From contig NZ_VAWE01000001.1 of the NCBI RefSeq assembly GCF_005795905.1, forward strand, positions 682,001 through 746,000: DNA of 64,000 nucleotides, written 5' to 3'. The translations under genes were made by a program, and so were the position numbers. The stretch comes from Streptomyces marianii. Its GTDB lineage: Bacteria > Actinomycetota > Actinomycetes > Streptomycetales > Streptomycetaceae. Shown here piece by piece: positions 19,529-28,653 of the stretch (positions within the stretch are counted from its first letter, which is position 1; each line of letters begins with the position of its first letter). Below the pieces are notes generated by a model. That model ran no database searches. It saw only the letters and a program-made list of their open reading frames with translations, and had not been told where the DNA came from.

Positions 19529-19618
19529 GGTTCTGGTCGGTCCGATTCCCGTCGGTCCGGTTCTGGTCGGTCCGGTTCTGGTCGGTCCGGTTCTGGTCGG
19601 TCCGGTTCTGGTCGGTCC
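19529..19618. repeat. Six 15-bp tandem repeats
   Basis: Six uninterrupted copies of GGTTCTGGTCGGTCC; copy 2 differs at a few bases. They lie in the 735-bp spacer between the divergent UvrA-like and AhpD-like genes. Being 15 bp, the array stays open in several frames, but no start, ribosome site or codon bias supports translation. The rest of 19060-19794 shows no gene. Confidence 0.85.
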
Positions 19619-19794
19619 GCCCGGGATCCCCGGGCGGACCCCGCCGGCCGTGAGTACGCGCGCACCCGTCCGGCTCCGGCTCCTCGGCCGGCCGGCCGAG
19701 CAGCGAGACACAGGTCACTCCCGTCCGGCTGTCACGTCTCGCCGAGCTGTCCGGTCAGCAGTGTGTATCTGCCACTCGGCCCCGGGAGAACGAC

Positions 19795-20268
19795 ATGGAA
19801 GCGCGTCTCGACTTCTTCGGCAACGCCCCTGCGGGCAAGGTGCTTCGGCACCTCAACTCGGCCGGCAAGGCCGCCTCGGACCCGGGACTTCCGGTCGTCA
19901 CCCAGGGACTGGTGAAGATCCGCGCCGGCCAGATCAACGGCTGCGGCTCCTGCACCGACATGCACACCAAGGACGCCTCCGTCGCCGGTGGGACCCCGCT
20001 GCGCCCCGACCCGGTCGCCACCTGGCGGGAGGCCACGGCCTTCACGGACGCGGAGCGCGCGGCCCTGCAGCTGGCGGAGCAGGGTACCCGGATCGCCGAA
20101 TCGGCCGGTGGTGTCACCGACGATGCCTGGGCCGACGCGTCCCAGCACTACGACGAGGACCAGCTCGCCGCCCTGATGTCGCTCATCGCCGTCATCAACG
20201 CCTACAACCGCATCAACGTGATCAACCGGCAGCCTGCGGACGGCTGCCAACCCGGCCAGTTCGGCTGA
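19795..20268 (+). CDS. AhpD/carboxymuconolactone decarboxylase-family protein
   Basis: A 157-residue helical protein of the AhpD-like superfamily. The redox motif C-x-x-C-x-x-x-H is present as C50-GS-C53-TDM-H57 within INGCGSCTDMHTKDA, typical of alkylhydroperoxidase-like members rather than true decarboxylases. It probably reduces peroxides using the vicinal cysteines, in the cytoplasm. ATG 19795 follows GGGAGAACGAC. It stands alone; no sigma factor of the kind often paired with such genes adjoins. Confidence 0.85.
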   Translation: MEARLDFFGNAPAGKVLRHLNSAGKAASDPGLPVVTQGLVKIRAGQINGCGSCTDMHTKDASVAGGTPLRPDPVATWREATAFTDAERAALQLAEQGTRIAESAGGVTDDAWADASQHYDEDQLAALMSLIAVINAYNRINVINRQPADGCQPGQFG

Positions 20269-20943
20269 CCGAGGACGCCGGCACCGCCGGAAGCGAACGG
20301 CCGTCTCCGCGTCGCCGAAACCTTCCGGCGGAGAAGTGGGACCCCGGCACCGGCCGGTCCGTCCCAACTCGCCGCAGGAACTCAGCGGACCATCAGCGAA
20401 CATGACGCCTCGTCAGTTCTGAGCGGCCGGGTCACGGCCGCCGGACCACGGTGCTCGACCGCTCCCTCCGCCGGCGGCCCGTCGATACCGGCTGCAGCTC
20501 GGCGCAACGGCCTCGGCCTTCCCCACCTCGCCTCGCACCGGTTCCGGGACGCTGCCCCGGGTGACGGCCGAGTGCGCCGCACGCACCCCGTGGCACATCG
20601 CGTCCGGTCGCCCATTCACGCAGACCTCCTCGCCGAGGAACGCACACAGCTCGCGTCACTTCTCCGGGGCCGACCGAGGCGGCGCGCAGGGGCTGACGAG
20701 GCGCATCCGCAACCGGGAAAGGCGCGCGACCGGGCACGAGCGAGGTCGCGTTCAGCCCCGGCAGCCGATCCCGCTGAGCCGCCGCGTGCCCGCGCGGAGC
20801 GACGGGGCGGGCCGCAGGCGCTCTCTGCCCGCGGCTGTGAGCCCGTGTCGGCGTTCACGCCCTTACCCGCGCACCACGGCTCGCCACCGGGCGAGAGGCG
20901 CCGGCTGCCCGGCACCGGGCGCCGGGTCGGTTACGGTGCTCGC
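20269..20943. other. 675-bp stretch without a recognisable gene
   Basis: Open frames run through this stretch on both strands but are Arg/Pro-rich, lack ribosome sites and resemble no family I know. It may contain the promoter of the downstream phosphatase gene. Confidence 0.5.
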
Positions 20944-22116
20944 ATGGGCACCACAGCACGGACCCGAACCGGCGGTGCCGACGACGCGGGTGCCGACACG
21001 CTGTGGACCGCCACGCCACCGCTGTGGCTGCGTTCGCTGCCTGTCGCCCTGCTGGCCGCACTGGTCCTGGCCCAGGGAGTCACGCCCAACGAGGTGGAAC
21101 TGGGCGCTTACTACGCGGCCGTCGCGCCGCTCGCGGCCCTTGCGTACGGAGCACCGGGTACCGCGATCACCGGCGCCGCCGTGCTCGGCATCATGCTGCT
21201 GCCCCGCGTCGGGGCCGGCAGCCTGGTCGCCGACGAATTCGGGGCCGTCGCCGTGATCGCCGCGCTGAGTGTGGTGATCGCCGGTGTGCGGCAGCACTTC
21301 CGCGGCCGCCTGAAAGTGGCCGGTTCGGTCGCCGAGGCCGCCCAGCTCGCAGTCCTCACCCCGGTTGCCGACCGTGTGGGCGAGCTGCGCTGCGCCGCCC
21401 TCTACCGGGCCGCACAGCGGGGTGCCCTGGTCGGCGGGGACCTCTACGACGTACGGCCGGGGCCCTACGGAGTACGGGCCCTGGTCGCCGACGTCCAGGG
21501 TCATGGGCTCGCCGCCGTCGGCACCGTCGCGGCCCTGCTCGGAGCCTTCCGCGAAGCCGTCCTCGACCAGCCGGACCTGCAGGGGGTGGCGGCGCGGCTG
21601 GAACGGCGGCTGACACTCGATGCCGTGGCCGGGGACGGCAGCGAACTGTTCGCCACCGCGCTCCTGATGGAGTTCCCGGCAGACGGTTCACACGTGCGCA
21701 TCCTCAGTCAGGGGCATCCCCCGGCCCTGCTGCTGCGTGGCCGCACGGTGCTGGAAATGCGCTGCGATCCGGGCCCGCCGCTCGGCACCGGGCTGCCGGG
21801 GCTGCCGGCGGCCACCCCCACGACGGTGCCGCTCCAGCCCGGCGACGTGATTCTCGCGTACACCGACGGTGTCACGGAGGCGCGGGACTCCTCCGGCACC
21901 TTCTACCCGCTGGACGACCGGCTCGCCGCCCTGCTCGCGGAGGGCTCGGTTGCCTCACCGCGCGCCGTGGTCGACGCGGTGTGGGGAGACCTGCAGCGGC
22001 GCACGGGTGCGATGGACGACGACGTGGCGCTGCTGGCGCTCGCGGCCCCGGGTGCCGCCACCACGACCGGTGATCGAGCAGGGTCTCGACGCCCCGACCC
22101 TGGTCCGCCGCCGTGA
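20944..22116 (+). CDS. Membrane-anchored PP2C (SpoIIE-type) protein phosphatase
   Basis: A 390-residue protein. Residues 27-115 form about three hydrophobic segments (LWLRSLPVALLAALVL, YYAAVAPLAALAYG, FGAVAVIAALSVVIAGV), so it is membrane-bound, followed by a PP2C domain. The metal-binding motifs are GGDLYD (164-169), ADVQGHG (182-188), YTDGVTEA (306-313) and DDDVALL (358-364). It lacks the HATPase domain found in the other two phosphatases of this window. Expected role: dephosphorylating a STAS protein in response to a membrane signal. ATG 20944 follows a weak ribosome site (CGGT). It converges on the aminotransferase gene with only 25 bp between stops. Confidence 0.88.
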   Translation: MGTTARTRTGGADDAGADTLWTATPPLWLRSLPVALLAALVLAQGVTPNEVELGAYYAAVAPLAALAYGAPGTAITGAAVLGIMLLPRVGAGSLVADEFGAVAVIAALSVVIAGVRQHFRGRLKVAGSVAEAAQLAVLTPVADRVGELRCAALYRAAQRGALVGGDLYDVRPGPYGVRALVADVQGHGLAAVGTVAALLGAFREAVLDQPDLQGVAARLERRLTLDAVAGDGSELFATALLMEFPADGSHVRILSQGHPPALLLRGRTVLEMRCDPGPPLGTGLPGLPAATPTTVPLQPGDVILAYTDGVTEARDSSGTFYPLDDRLAALLAEGSVASPRAVVDAVWGDLQRRTGAMDDDVALLALAAPGAATTTGDRAGSRRPDPGPPP

Positions 22117-22141
22117 CGGGCACGGCGGGCGACCCGCTCCG

Positions 22142-23368
22142 TCAACGCGCCGGCGGGGCGGCCGGCGCCGCGCCTGACGCGTCGGCGGTTGCGTACACCG
22201 CCGCGATGCCCTGCGCCAGGTAGGGGATCCGGTGCGCCGGGACCCCGGCGATGTTGATGCGCCCCGAGGCCGTGCCGTAGACGGCGAACCGCCTGCGCAG
22301 TCGGCGCATGTCGTCCGGCACGAGCGGCAGCATCGAGAACATGCCCTTCTGCCGCGCGAGCGAGTTCGCCAGGGTGCCGCAGCCCAGCGCGTCGAGGTGG
22401 GCGACCAGGTCCGACCTGTTGGCGGTGATCCGGTCGCGCATGGCGTCGAGTTCGGCCCGCCAAGCGGCCCGCAGCTCCGTGTCCTGGAGGATGGTGGTGA
22501 CGACGGCGGCTCCGTGCTCCGGGGGCATCGAGTACAGGGTCCGTGCGGCGTTCTGCAGGGCCGTTTCCACGTGCCGCAGCGCCGGGCCCGACGAGCCGAG
22601 GACGATCGCGCAACCGGTGCGGTCGCTGTAGAGGCCGAAGTTCTTGGAGCAGCTGACGGCGATCAGCATCTCCGGAAGGCGGTCCGCCAGCATCCGGGTG
22701 GGCCGCAGGTCGGCCTCGAGGCCGTCGCCGAGTCCGTGGTAGGCGAGGTCGATGAAGGGTACCCAGCCGTTCGTCGCGGCGAGCCCGGCCATCGCCTCCC
22801 AGGTCTCGAGGGAGGGGTCGACACCAGTGGGATTGTGGCAGCAGCCCTGGAGGAGGACCACGTCGTTGCGTCCCGCGCCACGCAGGTCGTCCAGCATGCC
22901 CGTCGTGTCGGGGAGTCCTTCGCGGTCGATCCGGCCGTAGGTCCGGACCTTCAGCCCGGCTGCCTGGAGGATGGGCCGGTGGTTGACGTAGGCGGGCTCG
23001 CTGATCCACACCGTCGCACCCGGCCTGGTCTGGCGCACCAGGTCGGCCAGCAGGCGCAGTGCCCCGGTACCCGCCACCGTCTGGACGGCCGTGGCCCGTG
23101 CTGTCAGGGCTTCGGCGCCCAGAACCGTGGACATCATGGCGCGGTTGAAGGCGGTGTTGCCCGAGAGCCCGCGGTACTCCTTGGAGGCGGAACGTTCCGC
23201 CAGGCGCATCTCGGCCTCTCTGACCGCCGACATGACGGGCGTCGATCCCGTGTGGTCCCGATACACACCGAGGACGAGGTTCAGGCGCTCCGGGCGCGTG
23301 TCGGCCTCGAACTCGGCAGCCAGATCCCACAGCGGGTCGGCGGGCGGGGAAGCGAGAAGTTCAAGCAT
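22142..23368 (-). CDS. Aromatic amino acid / aspartate aminotransferase (class I, TyrB/AspC family)
   Basis: A 408-residue PLP enzyme that swaps an amino group between an aromatic or acidic amino acid and a keto acid. The N-terminus (DPLWDLAAEFEADTRPERLNLVLGVYRD) is typical of the AspC/TyrB subfamily. The PLP lysine lies in SCSKNFGLYSDRTGC, with Asp in PFIDLAYHGLGDG and the C-terminal Arg in SGRINIAG. Its ATG lies inside the 3' end of the upstream EamA transporter gene (8-bp overlap), so the two are one operon. A divergent AsnC-type regulator 150 bp beyond the transporter probably controls both. Confidence 0.9.
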   Translation of the reverse strand: MLELLASPPADPLWDLAAEFEADTRPERLNLVLGVYRDHTGSTPVMSAVREAEMRLAERSASKEYRGLSGNTAFNRAMMSTVLGAEALTARATAVQTVAGTGALRLLADLVRQTRPGATVWISEPAYVNHRPILQAAGLKVRTYGRIDREGLPDTTGMLDDLRGAGRNDVVLLQGCCHNPTGVDPSLETWEAMAGLAATNGWVPFIDLAYHGLGDGLEADLRPTRMLADRLPEMLIAVSCSKNFGLYSDRTGCAIVLGSSGPALRHVETALQNAARTLYSMPPEHGAAVVTTILQDTELRAAWRAELDAMRDRITANRSDLVAHLDALGCGTLANSLARQKGMFSMLPLVPDDMRRLRRRFAVYGTASGRINIAGVPAHRIPYLAQGIAAVYATADASGAAPAAPPAR

Positions 23369-24344
23369 CTGCGGAAACCTTGGCTCGGGGGCGTCGATTG
23401 GCGAGAACGACGCCGACGGTGATGAGGGGCACGCCGACCACGACGGGCAGGGTCGGCGCCTCGTCCAGCAGGGGGATGGCGAACAGGACGACGGCGACCG
23501 GGCTGAGGCTGCCGACGACCGAGCTGCGCTGCGGTCCCAGCCGCCGGATCGCGAACGCGTACAGCAGGCCGGCGCACAGGCCGACGCCCAGCCCCTGAAC
23601 GACGAGGAACAGCACGAGGTCGCCGCCGGTCGCCCGGGCGAGGTTGGTGGGCAGGACGCCGGTCAGGACCAGGGCCGAGATGACGGCGAACGACGGAAGG
23701 CACAGCAGCCCTATGGATCCGACCGGATCGAGGTCCACTTCGCGCAGCCCCACCGTGTACAGGGCCCACAGGCCGCTGGCGACGAGCAGGGTGCCAGAAC
23801 CCAGTAGGACATCCGTGTCCAGAACCACGGTGTGGCGGAGGACCAGCGCGATGACTCCGGCGACGATCAGCACCAGCCCGGCCGTCTGCGTTCCCCGCGG
23901 AGCACCGCGCCCGCTCGCGACAAGGAGGGCGGAGACGAACAACGGGACCATCCCCGGGACGATCGCACCGACGAAGGCCGCCGACGTCAGCGATCCTCCG
24001 TACATCGCCGCGAGGAAGAACGGCACCCCCGCACCGCAGATGATCTTGGCGGCGGGACCCGGTCGCACAGCGGCCAGCCGGCGCCGGCGCCGCCACAGAG
24101 CGGGCGCGAGGACGACGAGGGGCACACCGAACCTCAGCACGGCCGCGTCGGCGGGCAGCAGGGTGGAGGCGCTGAGGGCGCGGGCGCTCAGCGCGAACGC
24201 GGCCCAGATCGCCACGGTCAGCAGCAGTGCCAGCATGCCCACCGCCTGTGGAGAGAGTCCTCCGCGCCGCGCGGCGGCTGACGTGGGTGCGGTGCTCCCG
24301 GCCTGCGAGGGCGCCGGCTCCGCGGCCGTGTTCGTCGCGACCAC
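23361..24344 (-). CDS. EamA/DMT-family transporter, likely amino-acid or metabolite exporter
   Basis: A 327-residue, 10-TM drug/metabolite transporter with two EamA repeats, the first about residues 35-165 and the second about 185-315. GTG 24344 is chosen because GGGAGGA lies 7 bp upstream; a longer frame to 24389 has no ribosome site. It overlaps the aminotransferase by 8 bp. A transporter of this family with an aromatic aminotransferase and a divergent Lrp/AsnC regulator fits an amino-acid efflux unit, such as export of an aromatic amino acid or its keto acid. The substrate is inferred from neighbours only. Confidence 0.88.
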   Translation of the reverse strand: MVATNTAAEPAPSQAGSTAPTSAAARRGGLSPQAVGMLALLLTVAIWAAFALSARALSASTLLPADAAVLRFGVPLVVLAPALWRRRRRLAAVRPGPAAKIICGAGVPFFLAAMYGGSLTSAAFVGAIVPGMVPLFVSALLVASGRGAPRGTQTAGLVLIVAGVIALVLRHTVVLDTDVLLGSGTLLVASGLWALYTVGLREVDLDPVGSIGLLCLPSFAVISALVLTGVLPTNLARATGGDLVLFLVVQGLGVGLCAGLLYAFAIRRLGPQRSSVVGSLSPVAVVLFAIPLLDEAPTLPVVVGVPLITVGVVLANRRPRAKVSADA

Positions 24345-24471
24345 CAAGGATCCTCCCACCCATGGAACTGACCTGACGGGCAGCACCACGCCACCCGCGA
24401 CAACGACGGCAACGTTAGATCACACACCAGGGCAGACGATTGCCACTTGTGCCCTCCAGGCATAGCTTTGA

Positions 24472-24484
24472 GGCAGAATCTGCC
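24472..24484. promoter_or_regulatory. GGCAGAATCTGCC palindrome, candidate AsnC operator
   Basis: A 6+1+6 inverted repeat stands directly upstream of the AAGGAGG ribosome site of the AsnC-type gene, in the 150-bp divergent promoter shared with the EamA-aminotransferase operon. Lrp/AsnC proteins often autoregulate through such sites. There is no experimental support. Confidence 0.4.
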
Positions 24485-24494
24485 AAGGAGGCCC

Positions 24495-24983
24495 ATGGAC
24501 GCCGTCGATCTCAAGATCCTTCACGAGCTGCAGGCGGACGGTCGCCTGTCCAACCAGGACCTCGCGGACCGGGTGCGGCTGTCGCCCTCGCCCTGCCTGC
24601 GCCGGGTCCGCCGCCTCGAGGAGTCGGGTCTGATCAGCGGCTACACCGCCATGGTGGACCAGGTCGCCTTCGGCCTCCCGATCACCGTCTTCGTACGGGT
24701 CAGTCTGGAACGCCACACCGCCGAGGCGGTCAACGTGTTCGAGCGGCACGTCGGGCTCATCGAGCACATCCAGGACTGCTACCTGATGGCGGGCAGCAGC
24801 GACTACCTGCTCAGAGTCGTCATCGAAAGCCTTGAGGCGTACGAGGTCCTGGTGCGCACGCAGATCCACGCCATCCCCGGAATCGCGTCGATCGAGTCCA
24901 GCTTCGCGTTCGGGAGCGTCAAGCAGTCCAGGGTGTACCCCCGCCCCGGCGCACCGTCCCGCCCGGCGGCAGGTCCTCGTTGA
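24495..24983 (+). CDS. Lrp/AsnC-family transcriptional regulator
   Basis: A 162-residue feast/famine regulator. Residues 1-60 are the HTH (MDAVDLKILHELQADGRLS, LADRVRLSPSPCLRRVRRLEESGLI); residues 65-145 are the RAM ligand-binding domain (VFVRVSLERH, MAGSSDYLLRVV, IPGIASIESSFAFG). ATG 24495 has AAGGAGG at the right distance. It diverges from the transporter-aminotransferase operon and probably switches it on in response to an amino acid. The last 20 residues are Pro/Arg-rich and variable. Confidence 0.9.
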   Translation: MDAVDLKILHELQADGRLSNQDLADRVRLSPSPCLRRVRRLEESGLISGYTAMVDQVAFGLPITVFVRVSLERHTAEAVNVFERHVGLIEHIQDCYLMAGSSDYLLRVVIESLEAYEVLVRTQIHAIPGIASIESSFAFGSVKQSRVYPRPGAPSRPAAGPR

Positions 24984-25071
24984 CCTGCCGCACGGGGATC
25001 CGCGGGCCGAGGAGGGACGAGGCGAGCCCCGGGTGCGGTCCGTGCGGCAGCACGCGCGGCTCCCGCGGGGC

Positions 25072-28000
25072 TCACCTCGTCCCTCCGCCGGGAATCGCCT
25101 GTTCCGCCCAGATGATCTTGCCTGTCTTCGTGTAGCGCGTGCCCCACCGTCGGGCGAGCTGAGCGACGATCAGCAGCCCCCGCCCTCCCTCGTCGGTGGT
25201 CCTGGCGTGGCGCAGTCGCGGCGAGGTGCTGCTGGCGTCGGAAACCTCGCAGATCAGGCCGCGGTCCCGGATCAGACGAAGACCGATCGGTCCGGTCCCG
25301 TGGCGGATGGCGTTGGTGACCAGCTCACTGACGATCAGCTCGATGGTGAACACGAGATCGTCCATTCCCCAATCGGACAACTGCCGTCCGGCGAGACCGC
25401 GGGCATGCGCGACGGCGGCGGGGTCGGAGGGCAGGTCCCAGGTGGCAACCTGGTCGGAACCCAGGGTGCGGGTCCGGGCGAGGAGCAGCGCGGCGTCGTC
25501 GGACGGCGGACCGGTGAGCAGGGCGTCGACCGCGTTCTCGCCGGTCTCCTCAAGCGTCGGACCGGGGACCGCGAGAGCGCTGCCCAGCAGGGAGAGACCG
25601 ACGTCGACGTCCCGGTCGGGGGCCTCGATGAGGCCGTCGGTGTAGAGCCCGATCAGGCTGCCCTCGGCCAGCTCGAGTTCGACGGATTCGAAGGGCAGCG
25701 ATCCCAGACCGAGCGGCGGTCCCGCGGGCAGGTCCAGGAAGTCGGCGGTGCCGTCGGGGGCGACGACCACGGGCGGGAGGTGACCGGCCCGGGCGAGCGC
25801 GCACTGCCTGCTGACCGGGTCGTACACGGCGTACAGGCAGGTGGCCCCCATCAGCGCGGCCCCCACGCTGTCGCTCTCGGACGTCGCCGACTCGTCACTG
25901 CCGGGCGCCTCCATGAGGCCGATGACCAGGTCGTCCAGATGGGCCAGCAACTCGTCGGGGGGAAGGTCCAGGTTGGCGAGCGTGCGCACCGCCGTCCGCA
26001 GCCGCCCCATGGTGGCCGCGGCATTGATCCCGTGGCCGACCACGTCCCCGACGACCAGTGCGACCCGGGCCCCGGACAGCGGAATCACGTCGAACCAGTC
26101 ACCCCCCACGCCACTGGGCGCGTGTGCCGGGAAGTACCAGGAGGCCACCTCCAGAGCGGATCCTCCCGTCAGCTCCTGCGGAAGCAGATAGCGCTGCATC
26201 GAGCGGGCCGCGGTGCGCTCGCGGGTGTAGCGGCGCGCGTTGTCGACACACACCGCAGCACGGGAGACCAGCTCCTCGGCGAGACGTGCGTCGCCCTCCT
26301 CGAAGGGGCCCAGGCGCCGGGAGCGGACGAACGTCGCCGCGCCCAGGGTGATGCCGCGGGCCCGTACCGGCACCACCATGATCGAGCGGAACTTGTACTC
26401 GCGGATGACGGCGCCCAGCGTCGGGTCCATGGCCACCCACGCGCTGGTGGAGGCGTCCAGGATCGGCTCCACCAGGGTCCGGCTTTCCAGCAGGCACCGG
26501 GCGACAGGGGACGAGGGGGTGCGCTGGACCGTCTCCCCCACGGCCAGTCTCGCCTCCGGAGCGCCCTCACGCACCGACTTCTGCGCCGCACGGCGGATGA
26601 CGGGGCTGGAGTCGACGGGCCCCGGGGCGGGTTCCTCACCCCTCATGACGGAGTCCAGCAGGTCGACTGCGACGAAGTCGGCGAGGGACGGCACGGCGTC
26701 GTCGGCCAGTTCCTGTGCCGTTCGGGTGACATCCAGCGTGCTGCCGATCCGGGCGCCGGCGTCGCTCAGCAGGGCCAGTCGCTCCTGGGCCCGCCAGCGC
26801 TCGGTGACGTTGATGATCATGTACCAGACGCCCACGTGGCGACCGTGGCGGTCCTTCATCCCGAAGAACGAGGCCGAGTACGCACGCTCCTGGTGGGGAT
26901 CGGCGTAGCTGGGCCCGCGGAACTCGTAGTCCATCACCGGAGCCCCGGTCCGGAGGACCGTCCGCATCCTCTCCTCGAACGCCTCCGCCTCCAGCTCGGG
27001 CAGCACTTCCTTGACCTGCCGCCCGAGCCGCCGTTCGAGGGGGATCAGCCGCCCCAGCACGTCGTTCACCCAGACGTACCGCAGATCCGTGTCGAGGACC
27101 GCCACGCCGACCGGTGCGTGCGCGAGAAACGGCTCGAGCCTCAGCTGGCTCACCCCGCCCCCCGGCATCCGCCAGAAGGCACGCTCCGGCGGCCGGCCGA
27201 CGAACCTGCCGAAGAACAGCGCGGCGGCCGTGGCGACCAGCACGCCCGGCACCATCTCGTAGATGCCCGAATCGAGCGGCCCGAGCAGCGGACTGATCTC
27301 CTTCCAGAGGAGCACCGTGGCCGCGCCCGACACGATTCCCGCCATGGCCCCCGCCCATGTCATCCGCGGCCAGTACAGCGAGAGGAGGACGACCGGCCCG
27401 AAGGCCGCTCCGAAGCCGGCCCAGGCATAGGCGACGATGTTCAGCACTCCGCCACCCTTGAGGGCGATCAGGCAGGCGACCAGGATCACCACCACCACGG
27501 CGCCGCGACCGACCCACACCAGCACCTTGTCCGAGGCCCGCCGGCTGAGCAGGGCCCGGTAGAAGTCCTCCGTGAGAGCGACTGACGACACGAGGAGCTG
27601 GCTGTCCGCGGTCGACATGATCGCGGCCAGTACGGCGACCAGCATCACCCCGGCGATCCAGGGGTTGAGCAGGGTCTGGGTCAGGGCGATGTAGACGGTC
27701 TCCGGATTGTCCAGTGGCGTGTCGAGCTGCCCGATGCCCACGAGGCCGACGAGCACGGCACCGCCGAGCACGACGAGCACCCAGCCCGTGCCGATGCGCC
27801 GGGCCGCCGGGACGGCGAGGGCGCTGCGGATGCCCATGAAGCGGGCCAGGATGTGCGGCTGGCCGAAGTAGCCGAGGCCCCAGGCGAGCAGCGAGATGAT
27901 GGCGACGGCGCCGAGCGGCCCCCCGGCCGTCCACCGGCCGTCGGCATAGTCGGCCTCGGCCCCCACTTCCAGCAGGGTCGGCGTCTTCTCGCCGAGGGCG

Positions 28001-28653
28001 TTCTCCAGCGCCCCGAAGCCCCCGAGCGCCCCGATACCGATCACGGGGAGCACCAGCAGGGCGAGGAACATCAGGGTTCCCTGCATCACGTGCGTCGTGC
28101 TCACGGCGAGGAAGCCGCCGAGGCACGAGTACACCACGATCACCAGGGCCGTCAGCGACACGCCGAGCTCGAAGTCGACGCCGAAGACCTTCTCGAACAG
28201 CAGCCCGCCGGCCACCAGTCCACTCGCGACGTAGACGGTGAAGAACACGACGGTGACCGCCGCCGAGACCATCCGGAGCATCCGGGTGCGGTCCTCGAAC
28301 CTCTCCTCCAGGTAGGCCGACAGGCTCACGGCGTTACCGGCGCGCTCGGTGTAGGTGCGCAGCCTCGGCGCGACGAACAGCCAGTTGAGGTAGGTGCCGA
28401 TCGCCAGGCCGACAGCGATCCAGCCGGCCCCGATCCCGGCCGCGTAGACGGCTCCGGGAAGCGCCAGGAACAGCCAGCCGGACATGTCGCTGGCGCCCGC
28501 GGACAGCGCGGCGACCGGCGCGCTGAGCCTGCGGCCGCCCAGGGCGAAGTCGGCGAAGGTGCGGGTGCGGGTGTACGCCCAGACACCTACTGCGATCACA
28601 GCGACCACGTAGACGATGAACGTGGCCGTGATCGGCGGGTTCACATCGGACAT
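25072..28653 (-). CDS. PutP-type sodium/solute symporter fused to PAS-GAF-PP2C-HATPase signalling domains
   Basis: One 1193-residue frame. Residues 5-485 form a full sodium:solute symporter with 12-13 TM helices; the PutP-like Na+ site segments are ASDMSGWLFLALPG (about 54-67) and AAIMSTADSQLLVSSVALTEDFYR (343-366). A PAS domain follows (about 506-620, VGVAVLDTDLRYVWVNDVLGR to MIINVTERWRAQ), then GAF (about 630-808), then PP2C (835-1060: GGDWFD 850-855, GDVVGHG 869-875, YTDG 1004-1007, DDAALL 1052-1057). An RsbW-like kinase domain closes it (1070-1190: SELVTNAIRHG, DEGGRGL). ATG 28653 has GAGGAAG upstream. The layout suggests that transport or binding of a solute, probably proline-like, controls phosphorylation of a STAS partner. 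It resembles SSS-histidine-kinase fusions such as CbrA in idea but ends in a different output. Confidence 0.9.
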   Translation of the reverse strand: MSDVNPPITATFIVYVVAVIAVGVWAYTRTRTFADFALGGRRLSAPVAALSAGASDMSGWLFLALPGAVYAAGIGAGWIAVGLAIGTYLNWLFVAPRLRTYTERAGNAVSLSAYLEERFEDRTRMLRMVSAAVTVVFFTVYVASGLVAGGLLFEKVFGVDFELGVSLTALVIVVYSCLGGFLAVSTTHVMQGTLMFLALLVLPVIGIGALGGFGALENALGEKTPTLLEVGAEADYADGRWTAGGPLGAVAIISLLAWGLGYFGQPHILARFMGIRSALAVPAARRIGTGWVLVVLGGAVLVGLVGIGQLDTPLDNPETVYIALTQTLLNPWIAGVMLVAVLAAIMSTADSQLLVSSVALTEDFYRALLSRRASDKVLVWVGRGAVVVVILVACLIALKGGGVLNIVAYAWAGFGAAFGPVVLLSLYWPRMTWAGAMAGIVSGAATVLLWKEISPLLGPLDSGIYEMVPGVLVATAAALFFGRFVGRPPERAFWRMPGGGVSQLRLEPFLAHAPVGVAVLDTDLRYVWVNDVLGRLIPLERRLGRQVKEVLPELEAEAFEERMRTVLRTGAPVMDYEFRGPSYADPHQERAYSASFFGMKDRHGRHVGVWYMIINVTERWRAQERLALLSDAGARIGSTLDVTRTAQELADDAVPSLADFVAVDLLDSVMRGEEPAPGPVDSSPVIRRAAQKSVREGAPEARLAVGETVQRTPSSPVARCLLESRTLVEPILDASTSAWVAMDPTLGAVIREYKFRSIMVVPVRARGITLGAATFVRSRRLGPFEEGDARLAEELVSRAAVCVDNARRYTRERTAARSMQRYLLPQELTGGSALEVASWYFPAHAPSGVGGDWFDVIPLSGARVALVVGDVVGHGINAAATMGRLRTAVRTLANLDLPPDELLAHLDDLVIGLMEAPGSDESATSESDSVGAALMGATCLYAVYDPVSRQCALARAGHLPPVVVAPDGTADFLDLPAGPPLGLGSLPFESVELELAEGSLIGLYTDGLIEAPDRDVDVGLSLLGSALAVPGPTLEETGENAVDALLTGPPSDDAALLLARTRTLGSDQVATWDLPSDPAAVAHARGLAGRQLSDWGMDDLVFTIELIVSELVTNAIRHGTGPIGLRLIRDRGLICEVSDASSTSPRLRHARTTDEGGRGLLIVAQLARRWGTRYTKTGKIIWAEQAIPGGGTR

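Noticed and set aside
19143..20405. Coding region through the 15-bp repeat (VLVGP or DQNRT repeats)
   Set aside because: The frames persist only because the unit is a multiple of three. No ribosome site, no codon pattern, and it overlaps the real AhpD-like gene in another frame.
20572..20943. N-terminal extension of the PP2C phosphatase
   Set aside because: Arg/Pro-rich with no domain; the hydrophobic N-terminus fits a start at ATG 20944.
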